A stretch of 64,000 nt of DNA, from positions 4,666,001-4,730,000 of the forward strand of contig NC_133526.1 of NCBI RefSeq assembly GCF_048544455.1, read 5' to 3'. The notes beneath the pieces are model-generated. The model ran no database searches. It was not told where the DNA came from and worked only from the letters and a program-made list of their open reading frames with translations. Every line of letters begins with the position of its first letter. Positions within the stretch are counted from its first letter, which is position 1. Below, piece by piece: positions 11,107 to 22,363 of this stretch. A program made the translations under genes and the position numbers. Origin of the DNA: Silene latifolia (Eukaryota > Streptophyta > Magnoliopsida > Caryophyllales > Caryophyllaceae).

Positions 11107-11518
11107 GACTCTATTTGGTAAAATTAACTGAAAAGGTAGCTGAAACCTGAAAAGGTAGCTGAAAACTGAAAAGCTAACTGATAAAGTAGCTGAAAATTAG
11201 GAACTGATAAGGTAGCTGATTATATAAAAAAATGTTTGGCAAACTAACTGAAAAGGTAACTGATTTTGATGAAATGACGTAAAAAGATATGATAATTATT
11301 TAATAGTATAGATTTAAAGGGTAAAAACGGAAAATCAAACCAAATCAGGTACCTGAAATCTCAAATGTTACTCTAGGTAGCATTTCATTCCAGGTAGCTT
11401 ATTTAGTTAAATAAGCTACTTGCCAAACGCCTACAAAAAAAATAAAGTACCTGAAATTTTGGTCAAATAAGTTACTTTAACCAAATCAGGTACCTGAAAT
11501 GTCTTGCCAAACGGAGCC
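11107..11518. mobile_element. Tourist-like MITE (PIF/Harbinger), copy 1
   Basis: Ends GACTCTATTTGGTAAA and (minus) GGCTCCGTTTGGCAAGAC, flanked by TTA at 11104-11106 and 11519-11521, the PIF/Harbinger target-site type. The interior has repeated GAAAAGGTAGCTGA words. A second copy lies at 49477-49906. Confidence 0.75.
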
Positions 11519-12068
11519 TTAGATTGAATTATATATACATTATTCTCCTATCTCTTTAAGCTAAATTCCAAGTATAACATCAAGCTACAATTTTATGAAT
11601 ATTGAAATGAGTGCTTGTACGTTGAACATTTGTGTGAAAAATGATAAGAAATTAGAATTGGAGGTGTTGTCGGTGGTCAATGGAATCTCACATCTCTCTC
11701 TCGATACAAATTACGGGTACCATTCAATCCCATCAAACGCAGCAAACGATCCTCATAACCACCCTCAACCACCGTACACCATCCGTAACCACCGTCCATC
11801 ACCCAGAACCACCCCGTCTTCATTGATAACAATTGATAAACAAGTATACATTAATTTCACAAATTAACAAATCCCAATATTTTAACAAAGAATATTAGTA
11901 ATTATTAAACAACAAAATTATTTCACTAATTGGAGAATTATAATTCATTATTTAAGTTTTTTAAAATAATTAGATTCAATTTTAGGGTATGATACGGAAA
12001 ATTAATGAAAAAGTGTATGTGAAAGAGTAAAGTCCGTACGTGAAAAAGTAATTCCGTAAAATATATAT
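11519..12068. other. AT-rich intergenic stretch
   Basis: Holds a 90-codon open frame (11595-11867) of low-complexity, His/Pro/Asn-rich composition with no recognised domain. I see no supported gene. Confidence 0.45.
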
Positions 12069-13747
12069 CACTACTACAGATACAGGCTATAACAACGGTC
12101 AAAAACCGTTGTTATATAAAAAAGCGGACGTTGTTAAAGCGTCCGTTGTAGAAGGTTTTAACAACGGTTAGTTTTCTTAAGGAAACCGTTGTTAAAACTA
12201 TTAACAACGGTTTTAAGAGTATAAAAACCCGTTGTGGAAAGTGTGACTCAATTTTGGGGGGAAAGTTATAACAACGGGTTTTAATATACAAAACCGTTGT
12301 TATAACTAAAGACAACGGGTTGTTTTAAAATAACCGTTGTTGTTTGTTCTTAAAAAATAAAAATAAATAAATTAAATATTACTAGATGCATGCATAATTA
12401 CGGCCTGTTAGAATTCCGATGCATGCATTATTACTGACATCACTGTACATATGAACGGATAATATGGAATGAGAAGGGTTAGTAATAAGATTTGAAGCAG
12501 CATTATTGAGAGATATATGATGATGATTATGGCACAACTTCCTAACATATATATTAATTAAAAAGCAAATCAACCCACACATTGCTTAGTATATAAATAC
12601 ATTGCATATCTCAACTAACATTTCCATTATCTCAATATATTCATATCTCCAAACCCTAACTGCTAAAACAAACTCTACTTAATCTTTCAAAACAAACTCA
12701 AAAAACTCCAACAAAATGAATGATTTCATCCTTAAGACTCTTACCATGATCGAGAACAACAACAACTTCATCCGCCGGTTCCTCCATATTGAGGAAAGTT
12801 TCAGAGCTACCTTGCGGATGCTCGATCCGCACCAAGCACGCCAAAGAAGATGGCTTGACGGAGCAAAGAAGCGATTGCGGCTATATGACGATATAGCAAA
12901 TGCTGAACGGAACCTCCAAATAGCCAAGGAGGAGAGGACGGATACGATAGAGCAGAATAAGATCCTCTATGAATATATAAGAATTGCATTTTTACATATG
13001 TAATTTTTTTTTAATTTATGTATTTATAAATATATATATATATATATTAATTATGTTTATCTTACTTCTTCATCTTGCTTCTTCATTGTTTTACTAACTA
13101 ATTATGCGAACAATATTTAAACAAATAACATAATGGTCGATACAAACACATACATGCAAAAGAAATAAATAGAAAAAGAAAATAATGACGATGAAACTAA
13201 CAAAGGATTTAGATTTACCTGATAAATACAGAACGTAATAGACGATGAAATCACAGTGACGGCGAGAAGATAAAGGGACGATGAGAAAGAGAGAAAGAGA
13301 GAAAGAGAGTGTGTATGTGGTTTGTGTTTGTTTTTGTGTTTGTGTTTGTGTATTAAGGGTTGTGTTTTGTGGCTGCAGCAGACTTCTGTTTGTGTGGTTT
13401 ATAGTATGAAAAGTATTGACAACGGTTATTAAACAACAACCGTTGTGAAATATGTTTTAACAACGGGTTGTAAAAAACACCCGTTGTTAAATAAGTTTTA
13501 ACAACGGGTTCCAAAATCAACCGTTGTGATTACTTTTCACTAACTTTGCGCCAATTTTGCGCCAAATTATTAACAACGGTTGTGCATGTGTGACCCGTTG
13601 TTAAAACTAATAACAACGGTTTTTATAACCATACCCGTTGTAATTTATTTTAGTAAAATTCGCGCCATACATTCTACAACGTCTATTGTGATTTTCGTGA
13701 ATAATCGTTGTTAAAGGGCGTTGTAGTTGCCTGGATTTGTAGTAGTG
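12069..13747. mobile_element. Non-autonomous CACTA element with 3-bp TSD
   Basis: Left end CACTACTACAGATACAGGC, right end (minus) CACTACTACAAATCCAGGC, flanked by TAT at 12066-12068 and 13748-13750, the En/Spm-type 3-bp duplication. Both subterminal regions carry many direct and inverted copies of AACAACGGTTTT/AACCGTTGTT (12090-12345 and 13420-13720), as CACTA transposase-binding repeats do. No transposase frame. It encloses a small gene-like frame with its own leader. Confidence 0.85.
12716..13003 (+). CDS. 95-residue protein carried by the CACTA element, function unknown
   Basis: Starts MNDFILKTLTMIENNNNFIR and ends YEYIRIAFLHM. The middle is strongly charged and helical in character (ARQRRWLDGAKKRLRLYDDI, then NAERNLQIAKEERTD), suggesting a small alpha-helical or coiled-coil protein without signal peptide or membrane segment. 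Directly upstream lie a TATA-like TATATAAATA (about 12590) and a C/A-rich leader ending CTCCAACAAAATGA, both typical of a real plant transcript start. Codon composition differs clearly from the AT-rich surroundings. I do not recognise the family. It could be an accessory gene of this CACTA group or a captured host fragment. A real gene is plausible but unproven. Confidence 0.5.
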   Translation: MNDFILKTLTMIENNNNFIRRFLHIEESFRATLRMLDPHQARQRRWLDGAKKRLRLYDDIANAERNLQIAKEERTDTIEQNKILYEYIRIAFLHM

Positions 13748-14072
13748 TATACTCCGTACTAATTAGAGATTCATAAAGAACTAGTTTAGATCCCGCACAA
13801 TGAATGCGCGGTATTTATAAATTTTTTATTTTTGTATTACCTAATCATACTAAATTAGCAGTTTATTAATTTTTCATATTTCACATTATTATTTTTTGAG
13901 GAAAAAAATTGAACTGTAAAATTATCAAGAAAACTAAGTAAAATTGAACTGTAAAATAATAGTGGTATCTCATTAATTGTCCAGTTTTCTTGTTATTATA
14001 TTTTATTTCGAGCAAGAAATAAAATTAAACTAAAAATTAATCAAAGAGGATTGAGTAATGTGCTGAAATATA

Positions 14073-14922
14073 CTCCCTCCTATCCGGAATAACTGTCCTA
14101 TTTGGACAATGGCACGAAAATCAAGGAATAAAGTTAAAATAATGAAAAGTACTCTATAGGGGTAAGAATATATGAGTTAAATAATGAAAAATATTGAATA
14201 TGATGGTTTAGAGGTGGTTGGGGTGATAAATAAAGAAAAAAGCAAAGGGTAGGAAAGTAAAAAAAACATGTCCTAATATGGCTGTTCCGGGTGTAATTCC
14301 AGAGCAGATATTTGTTACCACTCGTAGCTTGTAGAATGACGTCTTCGCTTGAATCCTCCTTTCGGTCTCCTGAAACGATGAACAAACTGAGGGCTCGGCT
14401 TTGGCCGAGCGTACTCACTCCGACGCTCAAGTCAGTAAACTTAGAGAGGCAAGTTGCTATAACTTGGCTAAGAGTATATTGTAGAGAGATAAGGAGGATA
14501 TTACCAGATGAATAGTGATTATTAGGTTAAATTGTGGATCATTTCCTCAATGAAGGTTGAGGAGTATTTATAGACTTTCACCTTTTGTCACGTAGTGGCC
14601 AAGTGGCCAAGTGGCTAGCAGGTGGAAAGACCGTTCTACCCTCGGCCGATGGGCCTATGGCAGGCCGGCCGAGGGATCTTGGATATGAGTACGCGGATAT
14701 GTGCCCCGGCTGGCGGGTTGCCAGGCCGAGACCCAGGTGACAGGCCGACGGGTTGCATCGGTTAGACTGTCTAAGTCGTTGACTTTGCTGTGGATACCCT
14801 TGACCTTGCTCAATATGTTGACTTGGTCAGCGGTGCAGAATATGCCCCATCAATGGCAAATGGGACAGTTATGTGAATAGATGGAAATGACAAATGATAC
14901 CGTTATTCTGAATAGGAGGGAG
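14073..14922. mobile_element. Stowaway MITE split by a solo LTR
   Basis: Ends CTCCCTCCTATCCGGAATAA and (minus) CTCCCTCCTATTCAGAATAA with TA on both sides (14071-14072, 14923-14924). Without the inserted LTR and its duplicated target it is about 275 bp. Confidence 0.8.
14283..14852 (-). mobile_element. Solo LTR, 570 bp
   Basis: Begins TGTTCCGGGTGT and ends GCCCCATCA, flanked by a perfect 5-bp duplication ATGGC (14278-14282, 14853-14857). On the minus strand it starts TGATGGGGCATATTCTGC and has a TATAAATACTCC promoter-like box, so it probably reads leftward. Probably Ty3/gypsy type. An old remnant left by LTR-LTR recombination. Confidence 0.85.
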
Positions 14923-15543
14923 TATATTTTTTAAAGTATTTTTTTATACCATAACGCTAATGATTCCAATTTATAATTTCTCTCAACTTTTTTTTTTTTT
15001 TTTTATGAAAGTGTTATAGTTTGTTTATACATAGTATAAATAGTATGAGTCAACTCATTATCAAATAATAATATCAATAAAAAATTCAATAGTTTATAGT
15101 CTTATATTATTTATATTTTAATTAAAATATAATAGTTTAGTGTTTAGTGAAAATTATATAATTTGATAAAAATATTAATTTTAATGAATTTTTTTTTATT
15201 ATGAAATACATTATAATTATTAATTTCCTTATTTAGTGAATACAATTAAATTATCAATAGATTCCTTATTTAAAAAGATGCTTTTTGGAGGGAAAATTTG
15301 TGAGTTCACCTATTCGTTTAGTAAATAGGGGATAATTGAACTCTGCTTTTAGGGTTACTCTACCCATTGACAATTGGTTTTGAGATGGACCCTCCTTGGA
15401 TATATAGAACGGGCATTCTCCCCTCCTTGACGGGTTCGGCCTAGGCCCATGTGCGATCTAACATAAACCCTAAAGTTATTAAAAAATAAAGATGAAAAAT
15501 TTGAACCCTAAAACCCCTTGAACGTATTCTTGAAGCATTACCA

Positions 15544-17043
15544 ATGGCCGAAGAACGTGAAACTGCAAAATTGATAAGAAGTTCATGGACGAACAATAAT
15601 AGTGAAGGAAGAAATCGAAGCGTAGACAGGCTGAGCTCTCTCCCTAACGACATTCTTATCGGAATTATTTCCCACCTTCCTCTCCGATTAGCCATCGTTA
15701 CCGGGTCTTTATCCCGTCGATGGCGTGGTCTCTGGACTAACACAACCTCTATCGACATCACTCCCGATGATATTGATAAGTTATATAAACTCGATACCAT
15801 AAATTTGCTTAAAGTTGATACTGCATTCAAGGAAATCATCAAGCAAATTACCTCACCTTTCATCGATAGATTCCGTCTTGAATTCGACAAACTCTTTTAC
15901 ATTTTGGTGCCTTCCATGGATACTTTAATTCGCGAAATTTGTGACCGGAACATCCATGAACTTAAGGTAATGTGTCCTTATACTCGTAGCGATATGTCTA
16001 TAGTACCAAGTGTTATTTTCCAAACTCGGTCGCTAGTGTCGCTCGAATTGGGCTCGACTTATGATCGTTGTTGGGAGTTCCCTGATGATTGTAGTGAAAC
16101 TATCCATCTTCCAAATTTGAAGAAGTTAATCCTTACGTTTGCTGCTACGCGGTTACAATGGATCGAAAAACTACTTAACGCTTGTCCATCACTTGAAGAA
16201 TTGTCTTTAACTTGCGAGATCGACTCGGGGCCTTTGCAAAGCTTGAAATGTTCGAATAAAAATTTAAGATGGTTGCTTATCAAGTTCGATTTCATGGAAA
16301 TTAATTCGGTTTCAATTAAAGCTCCAAAGTTGGAATACTTGGATATTTCAGCCCCAAAATCTGCGACCTTTTTCTTCGAGGAGGAACCAATTATGCTTCG
16401 TGAGGCGAAAATCAAATTTACTGATGAAGAAAACGGATTAATGTCGAAATTTTATGAGGCGATTTCTAATGTTACGTTCCTTACCCTTAATGTTTCTAAA
16501 ATAGACAACTTGCCTAGGGTGTTTCGCAATGCAACTCGACTCACGCTTGATATGAATGTATCCTATACTTTAAAGACTATGTCATCAATATTAGAGATGT
16601 GTCCTTTACTAGACGTTTTGACCTTGAATGTTATGGATATCGGTAAAGACAACGAGCAGTCGTTATGTCCACTGCCTGTTAATGTAAGCAACTTACCGCG
16701 ATCACTCAAAAGGATTCAGATCGAGATCTACAATTGTTGCAAGCCTGCAAAATGTTTCTTAGACCTAGTCGCGTACTTGTTGAAATTCATCCCGAATTTG
16801 GAGCACTTCAATCTTAGTGTACAAGGTTGTCAACATTGGCTGGCGGGCGATGTGGAGCGTAAAGAAGTACGCGAGTTGATGTTATGCAAGCTACTCTATC
16901 GGTGTCCAATGATCTCCAAGGGTTGCGATGTTGAGTTTAAAGGTAGATATCTCAAGATGTCCCGAAAAGATGGTCCTAAAGCTTGGATTCCAAACGGCCA
17001 AGTTATCAATTTCCGTCCTTCACCATTGAAATATTTCACTTAG
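15544..17043 (+). CDS. F-box/LRR protein with FBD-like C-terminus, intact
   Basis: Single-exon frame of 499 residues, a usual length for plant F-box/FBD-LRR proteins. Residues about 29-72 are the F-box (DRLSSLPNDILIGIISHLPL, then SLSRRWRGLWTNTT), which binds SKP1 in an SCF ubiquitin ligase. Residues 100-390 carry irregular leucine-rich repeats such as LPNLKKLILTF and CPSLEELSLTCEI, expected to hold the substrate. The last 110 residues are FBD-like: LPRSLKRIQIEIYNC, AYLLKFIPNLEHFNL and the family tail CDVEFKGRYLKMSRKDGPK. The start is chosen by alignment with the other copies here. It lies outside the duplicated blocks and looks complete. Substrate unknown; probably nuclear or cytosolic. Confidence 0.9.
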   Translation: MAEERETAKLIRSSWTNNNSEGRNRSVDRLSSLPNDILIGIISHLPLRLAIVTGSLSRRWRGLWTNTTSIDITPDDIDKLYKLDTINLLKVDTAFKEIIKQITSPFIDRFRLEFDKLFYILVPSMDTLIREICDRNIHELKVMCPYTRSDMSIVPSVIFQTRSLVSLELGSTYDRCWEFPDDCSETIHLPNLKKLILTFAATRLQWIEKLLNACPSLEELSLTCEIDSGPLQSLKCSNKNLRWLLIKFDFMEINSVSIKAPKLEYLDISAPKSATFFFEEEPIMLREAKIKFTDEENGLMSKFYEAISNVTFLTLNVSKIDNLPRVFRNATRLTLDMNVSYTLKTMSSILEMCPLLDVLTLNVMDIGKDNEQSLCPLPVNVSNLPRSLKRIQIEIYNCCKPAKCFLDLVAYLLKFIPNLEHFNLSVQGCQHWLAGDVERKEVRELMLCKLLYRCPMISKGCDVEFKGRYLKMSRKDGPKAWIPNGQVINFRPSPLKYFT

Positions 17044-17550
17044 AAATAATAATTACTTTTCCAGTTAGCGATCATCGATCATATGGTACGTATCTTAGCA
17101 GAAGTATCTATTACTTATGACGATATTCCCAAAATCTACGCAGTTTGTCCTATGAGGCATATGACTACTAATTTAGATTAAAATACTTAAAGAGTGTTTG
17201 AAAAGTCTTGATTTTTGGCACATATTTAGTTTACTCTTTTAGATAATTTTTCACCAATTTTCAGGATTTGTCGAGGTCATTTACTATTTTTACTCAATTT
17301 ACAAAGTTTATTACACTGCAGTGTTGCTTGCCTTGTGCTCAGGAAGCATAATTCAAGCTCGAGCTCACCAACTATGAAAAATTGAGCTTATTATTAAGCT
17401 TGCAAATATAATCCCGGCCTGAGACGTGCTCAAGCTCAACTTGAGCCTATATAAGTACAATAGTTGGAAAATGTACTGTGAAAAGTATACATTATTGTTT
17501 CTTTTTCCTAGGTTGTGTTGAAAAATGCTATTGTATTTTCCTTTTTTTGT
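17044..17550. other. 3' flank and old F-box-upstream-like sequence
   Basis: 17330-17545 matches 4380-4620 (AGCTCGAGCTCA, GAGCTTATTATTAA, AATGCTATTGTATTTT). It belongs with 18937-19200, from which an inserted element has separated it. Confidence 0.5.
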
Positions 17551-18931
17551 AAGGAAAATGAGATGGCGCCAATGGGTGGTATCCAATTTCGGCGCCATCG
17601 GGGATATATTTATAATTTACACGTGAGTTTCAATTCCCTCCCATCCATTTGAAACTTCAAATTAAATTTTCTTATAAGGGTATCTTTGGAATATTATAAT
17701 TGGTTGCCCGAATCAATGAAATTAAAATCGTAAACTAGAAAAAAAATCGCTTTCACCATTAGTTTGTCATTAATTGCATTGCAAGTGCAATCGCCAATTT
17801 GTGCAGACAAAATCTTTGTGTAAAATACCGTATGCCAATTCGATCTTATTGTGTAAGATAACTAGTTAGTCCATGCTAATCATGGCATAAATTTAAAAAT
17901 GATAAGGATGGTTAGGATCTTTTGCCAAAATAACCATTTCGTAAAAACTAATTTACCAAAATAACCATCTTCTAAAATTATTTTCCAAAATAACCAATTT
18001 CGCTAAACTGGTTTCCTAATGACCAAAATTTAAAATATGAAAAAACATTTTTTTTAGCTTCCACGATTGCTCGACGACAACTTTGGTTGATAATTAGAAT
18101 GATTTTTGCTGATGTTTTCGGTGTTCTTGTCTCCTAGAAAATAATCAATCTCCTCCTACCTCTCCATTAATATCTTCATTGCTAATCTTGCGGACATGGT
18201 TCAGCTGTTGAGCCCCCTTATTCTATGGGTTTGTTTCAGTACCAAACATTTATTCGTAAATCAGTAATAAGATTGCTAATTTATGATTGCTAATTTATGA
18301 ATCGATTGATCACAACACTAAAGCAACAAGCCAAATGACTTTTAAAAGTTGTGGCACAGACTTTGGAAGATCAACATAGTTAATCCCAAATTTTTATGGT
18401 TGCAAAAATTGCTCCCATGCTCCCATGCTCGTATACATGTCATTCTCCATGTATGAGATTATATTGAGAACTGCAAGTTCTTGAATTTGCAACAAGATTT
18501 ATGCTTAGTATTATTTATCAAGATTGCTAAGGTTAAAAGAAGATTAATGATAGAATATTTTTGAAAGCATTCATGATAGTTTGGTTAAATTGGTAAATAA
18601 TTTTAGAAAATGATTATTTTGATAATTAGTTTTACTAGAATGGTCATTTTGGCAAAGGACCCGGATGATTAAGCATGGTACAACTGTACAAGACAATAAG
18701 CTAAGTGTCACATAATTCATTAGACTTGTATGTATTTGGATCTTTGCGGCATGATGGGATTAGTGGATTAGCACAGAAGGATATAAGGAAGAAGACAACT
18801 ACACAAATTACTTTTCTACCCTTTTATATTTAACCGCGAAATATATCGCAGATTTGTTATTTTACAATTTATTGATTTTTTTCATTATGGCACTAAAATA
18901 ATGTGCCACCCGGTGACGCCCTATTGCCATC
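17551..18931. mobile_element. TIR element interrupting the upstream region of F-box a
   Basis: Comparison with 4380-4870, where the flanking parts are continuous, shows an insertion here. Its ends (GAGATGGCGCCAATGGGTGG at left; AGATGGCAATAGGGCGTCAC at right, minus) are similar in inverted orientation and related to those at 3663-3836. It contains the Mutator-like MITE below. Boundaries are approximate. Confidence 0.4.
17915..18662. mobile_element. Mutator-like MITE with 9-bp TSD
   Basis: Ends GGATCTTTTGCCAAAATAAC and (minus) GGGTCCTTTGCCAAAATGAC, with long inverted similarity of about 65 bp. Flanked by GGATGGTTA (17906-17914) and GGATGATTA (18663-18671), a 9-bp duplication with one mismatch, as for Mutator-like elements. 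No coding capacity. Confidence 0.75.
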
Positions 18932-18936
18932 TTTTT

Positions 18937-19277
18937 TGTAATTATGCCATATATTCACCCAATCTCAAAACGCAACTTTTTCAAAGAGATTTTAATACAC
19001 GTCCTTACCTGAATCACCCTATATTTTAATGCACAAAATTTACCTTATTTACTAAATTAAATTAAATTTAGCCATAAAATCGAGTTTTTTAAACGGGTTC
19101 GGGTTCGGAGTTTAATTAGCTTGGTCAAGAATCAGGATTCTGAGTTTTAGGCATACAAATCTTTGGTCCATATCCAAGTGAAACTAAACCCAACATCGTA
19201 ACTCATAGTACAAAGTCTACAAACGTATAAATACCAAATGAAAACTTAAACCCCTAAAATCTTGTTAAACCCTAATA
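18937..19277 (+). promoter_or_regulatory. Upstream region of F-box a, shared with a' and a''
   Basis: Nearly the same sequence precedes the copy at 43072 (42890-43071). It ends in the leader CTAAAATCTTGTTAAACCC. This marks the left limit of the duplicated block. Confidence 0.55.
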
Positions 19278-20820
19278 ATGGCTGCCAAAAACAGAGCAGA
19301 GCAGAGGAGGCAGAGGACTAAAAAGAAGGCAGACGCCAAACAAAAACAAGACAGGCTAAGCTCCCTTCCCGACGACATTCTTATCGGAATTATCGCCTAC
19401 CTTCCTCTCCCTCAAGCCATCGCCACCGAGTCTTTATCTCGTCGATGGCTTGGTCTCTGGACTAACCGTACTACAATTCAATTAAGCAACCGTAATTACG
19501 ACTGCTTACTTGAATTCTTTATCGCTTTTGATGATATCATGACTTACTTTACCTCCCCTGTCCTTCGTAGTTTTAGTTTCGAGTTAGTTGGCGTAAATAA
19601 CCATTCGTTATATCTGCCTTCCATTGATTCGAAACTCAAACAAATTTGTGAGCTGAATGTCCGTGAACTCAAGGTAACATTCCGTGTTAATTATGATGGT
19701 ATACATATCGTTAATTTTCCGAGTGTAGTTTTTCAAACGCAGTCGTTGGTATCGGTTGAGTTTTGCTCAACGGTTGGTTGGCAGTTGCCTGAATCGATCA
19801 ATCTTCCCAAGCTGAAGAACTTAACTCTTTATCTTTGTCCTTTAAATTGCAATTGGTTCGAGAAACTAACCAAGGCTTGTCCATCACTCGAAGAAGTATC
19901 TTTAAACTACGAGGATCATAACTGTTTTTGTTGGCCGATACAATTTGGAAATTATACTTCTAATATTGAGTGTAGCAATCGAAATTTAAGACGGTTTGTT
20001 TATAAACTTGGAAAAAAGCGAATACCTTAAATTTCATATTAATGCCCCAAAGATAGAGTTATTGTCTGTTCGAGCTCCAAAATCAACGATTTGTACCTTT
20101 GGAAAGGTACCGATTATTTTACGTGAAGCAAACATCGAATTAACCGGTGTTGAACCTCCAGCGAAGGTAGATTACGAGTTAATGGCAGAATTTTACAAGG
20201 TTATGTCTAATGCTCGGGTACTGTCGCTCCATGTTTTTGCACTAGATAATTTTCCTACTACCTTGCTTCGAAAGGCTACCAGCCTTACACTCGACACGAA
20301 ACTGTGTAACGATGTTGACACGAAGATTGCGTTGTCGTCTTTCCAAGAATTATGTCCAAAATTAGACGCTTTGACCCTTAAATTTTCGGATTTTGGGAAG
20401 AATAACGCGAAGTGGATCCTCCCGAAACCTTCCAATGTAAGCACACTACCACAAGGACTTAAGACGATAGTGCTCGAAACTCACTGGTACGCTTATTGTA
20501 AGCCTGTGAAATCTTTTTTACAGTTAATAAGATACTTGTTAAGTGAGGCCACATATTTAGAGCATTTCAAGTTCGATGCAAGAGGTTCCGAAGAATTGGA
20601 AGATTTCGAATCAGTAAGTGTAGAGCGTAAACAAAAAACAGAATTGATGTTTTGCAATCTACTCTTCCATTGTCCTACGACTTCGTTAGGGTGTGAGGTT
20701 GAATTCGTCGGGAGATTTTTCAGGATGTCTTGAAAATCCGGCCCCAAAGTAACTAGTTCAGATGGTGAAGTTATCCCTTTTAGTCGTTTGCCAAGGCATA
20801 TTTTCAATCCTCTAGAATGA
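19278..20820 (+). pseudogene. F-box a (block A), disabled
   Basis: Starts MAAKNRAEQRRQRTKKKADA; F-box DRLSSLPDDILIGIIAYLPL with SLSRRWLGLWTNRTTIQLS; leucine-rich middle (LPKLKNLTLYLCPLNCNWFE); C-terminus CEVEFVGRFFRMS. Compared with copy a', an extra G near 19993 shifts the frame (the frame ends GKKRIP), and the C-terminal family motif MSRKSGP has a stop in place of Arg (CGA to TGA at 20731-20733). Homology runs on to 20820. The two lesions make a functional full-length product unlikely, although the first 250 residues, with the F-box, could still be made. Confidence 0.8.
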
Positions 20821-21507
20821 CAAGAAAAAAAACTATCTTTTTGCTTTTATTATTGGGCGTTAGTATGGTACTAAGTATTTATGTAGTCGGATGGTATACA
20901 CCAAAAAAAAAAAAAAAAAGATCGTAGTATTATGTATGAAGCAACTTCGTTTTTTTTCAAAAGTTCATTGATGAAGCGTAAAATTTTATAAATTTATCGC
21001 CTCTTTTTTTTGTTTTGTTTTTTATAAACCGGATCCCATCATAACGTACTTAATCCCTTTTTATCGTCACACAAAGGTACAAATATAACACAAATGGGAG
21101 GGGGGTGTGGTTGGCATCATTGGAATAGATTTGAATGGATTGATCCATTATTCTAATATTTGGCTGGATTATTTTGGAATGGAGTTAGATACCCAATTGA
21201 TTCTAACTCCATTCCAATCCCTTGTAAGTTGTAATCTCATATTTTTGAGCTTATTTCCATAAACTTTATTTGTTTTTGAGTATTTCTATGTTTTTTTGAG
21301 CTTATTAAAATTTATAAGTTAGATTTTATTTGTTTTCCGTCAAAACTCAAATTTTACTAAACTTATATGTAATGTTTTTGAGTATTATTGCAATTTTGTA
21401 GAGCTTAATGTTTAAGTAAATAAACTCAAAAAATTTATAATAAAACTCGAATTTTTTAAAACAAAACTCAAAAATTTTATTATAATGCTCGAAACTATGG
21501 ATTGGTA
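20821..21507. other. 3' flank of F-box a and AT-rich spacer
   Basis: 20821-20960 is the 3' tail shared with 22765-22925 and 45757-45835. The rest is AT-rich with no gene seen; 21240-21490 has repeated 'AAACTCAAA' and 'TTTTTGAG' words. Confidence 0.5.
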
Positions 21508-22027
21508 GTAATACACAAAAAGGAGCCAGATTGAAAATTTGGGGTAGCGAAAGTAGCGTGAAGCCGTGAGCACAATAACAACATAAAATTTATTTTATAA
21601 ACAATTTGTTTTTTTGTTGTCAATAAGAACTACACTTTCAATTTGTAAATACGAAAAAAATGTTTTCGCGATAATTGACGTGGTTGTTGACGGGGATGAC
21701 GGTTGTTGAGTCAAATCCTAGGTAGTTAAGACCTTTCATTAAGCATTTTTTTTTGGCTCAAGCTAGTCGAGCCTAAAAAATTGAAGCTCGAACTCGGCTC
21801 GGGAAAAGCTCGAGCTCGGCTCGAACTCGAATCGAGCTCGTTTTATCATTATATATTTTCACTTTCTCACCTTTTAAATCTAACTAAATATAAATATTTT
21901 TGAACAATAAATAAAATTATAAAATATTAAAAATTATTATATTATAACATACTTATATAAATATCTAAATAAAATATAATTTGAAATAATAATAATATTA
22001 CAATATAAAGACTATACAAAAAAATTA

Positions 22028-22223
22028 CTCCCTTCTATTCACTATATTCTTCCCTTTTCCTTTTTGCATAAGGAATAAGAAATCGATTTTGGACCACATA
22101 AAACACACTACCCACATGTAATTTAATTTAGACCACACAAATCAACCCCAAAAAGGAAATAGGGAAAAAAACCCGAATAATCCGAATAAGGAAATAGGGA
22201 AGAAAATGGTGAATAGGAGGGAG
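22028..22223. mobile_element. Stowaway MITE nested in the hAT-like element
   Basis: Ends CTCCCTTCTATTCAC and (minus) CTCCCTCCTATTCACC, with TA on both sides. About 196 bp. Confidence 0.75.
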
Positions 22224-22310
22224 TATAAACGAGCATTCGAGGGAAATAGAGTTCAGAATTATAGAATGGGATATTAGGAGAGATATTAGTGTAAAAAATT
22301 GATTATTGTA

Positions 22311-22363
22311 GGAGTCGAACCCGACTTTCGTGAGAGATGTACTTATACTTTACCACTAGACCA
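22311..22363 (-). promoter_or_regulatory. Pol III A and B boxes (tRNA-like) in the hAT-like element
   Basis: On the minus strand TGGTCTAGTGG (22363-22353) fits the A box TRGYNNANNGG, and GGTTCGACTCC (22321-22311) is a perfect B box GGTTCGANTCC, 31 nt further on. This is tRNA-gene-like spacing. I could not fold the surrounding bases into a convincing tRNA, so this is a promoter-like module or a tRNA-derived fragment. Confidence 0.55.

Larger units (their letters stand above)
13781..15250 (-). mobile_element. Helitron relic with nested insertions (5' end not located)
   Basis: The minus-strand 3' end has CCGCGCATTCATTGTGCGGG, then ATCTAAACTAG and T. The same end, in the opposite orientation and slightly worn, lies at 36216-36253, and internal AT-rich sequence is shared (GTGAAATATG region). 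The 5' end is not clear; 15250 is a rough limit. Nested inside: a Stowaway MITE, itself split by a solo LTR. Confidence 0.4.

Noticed and set aside
11595-11867. 90-codon frame with His/Pro/Asn-rich end
   Set aside because: Low complexity, no domain, no clear promoter context beyond AT-rich DNA.
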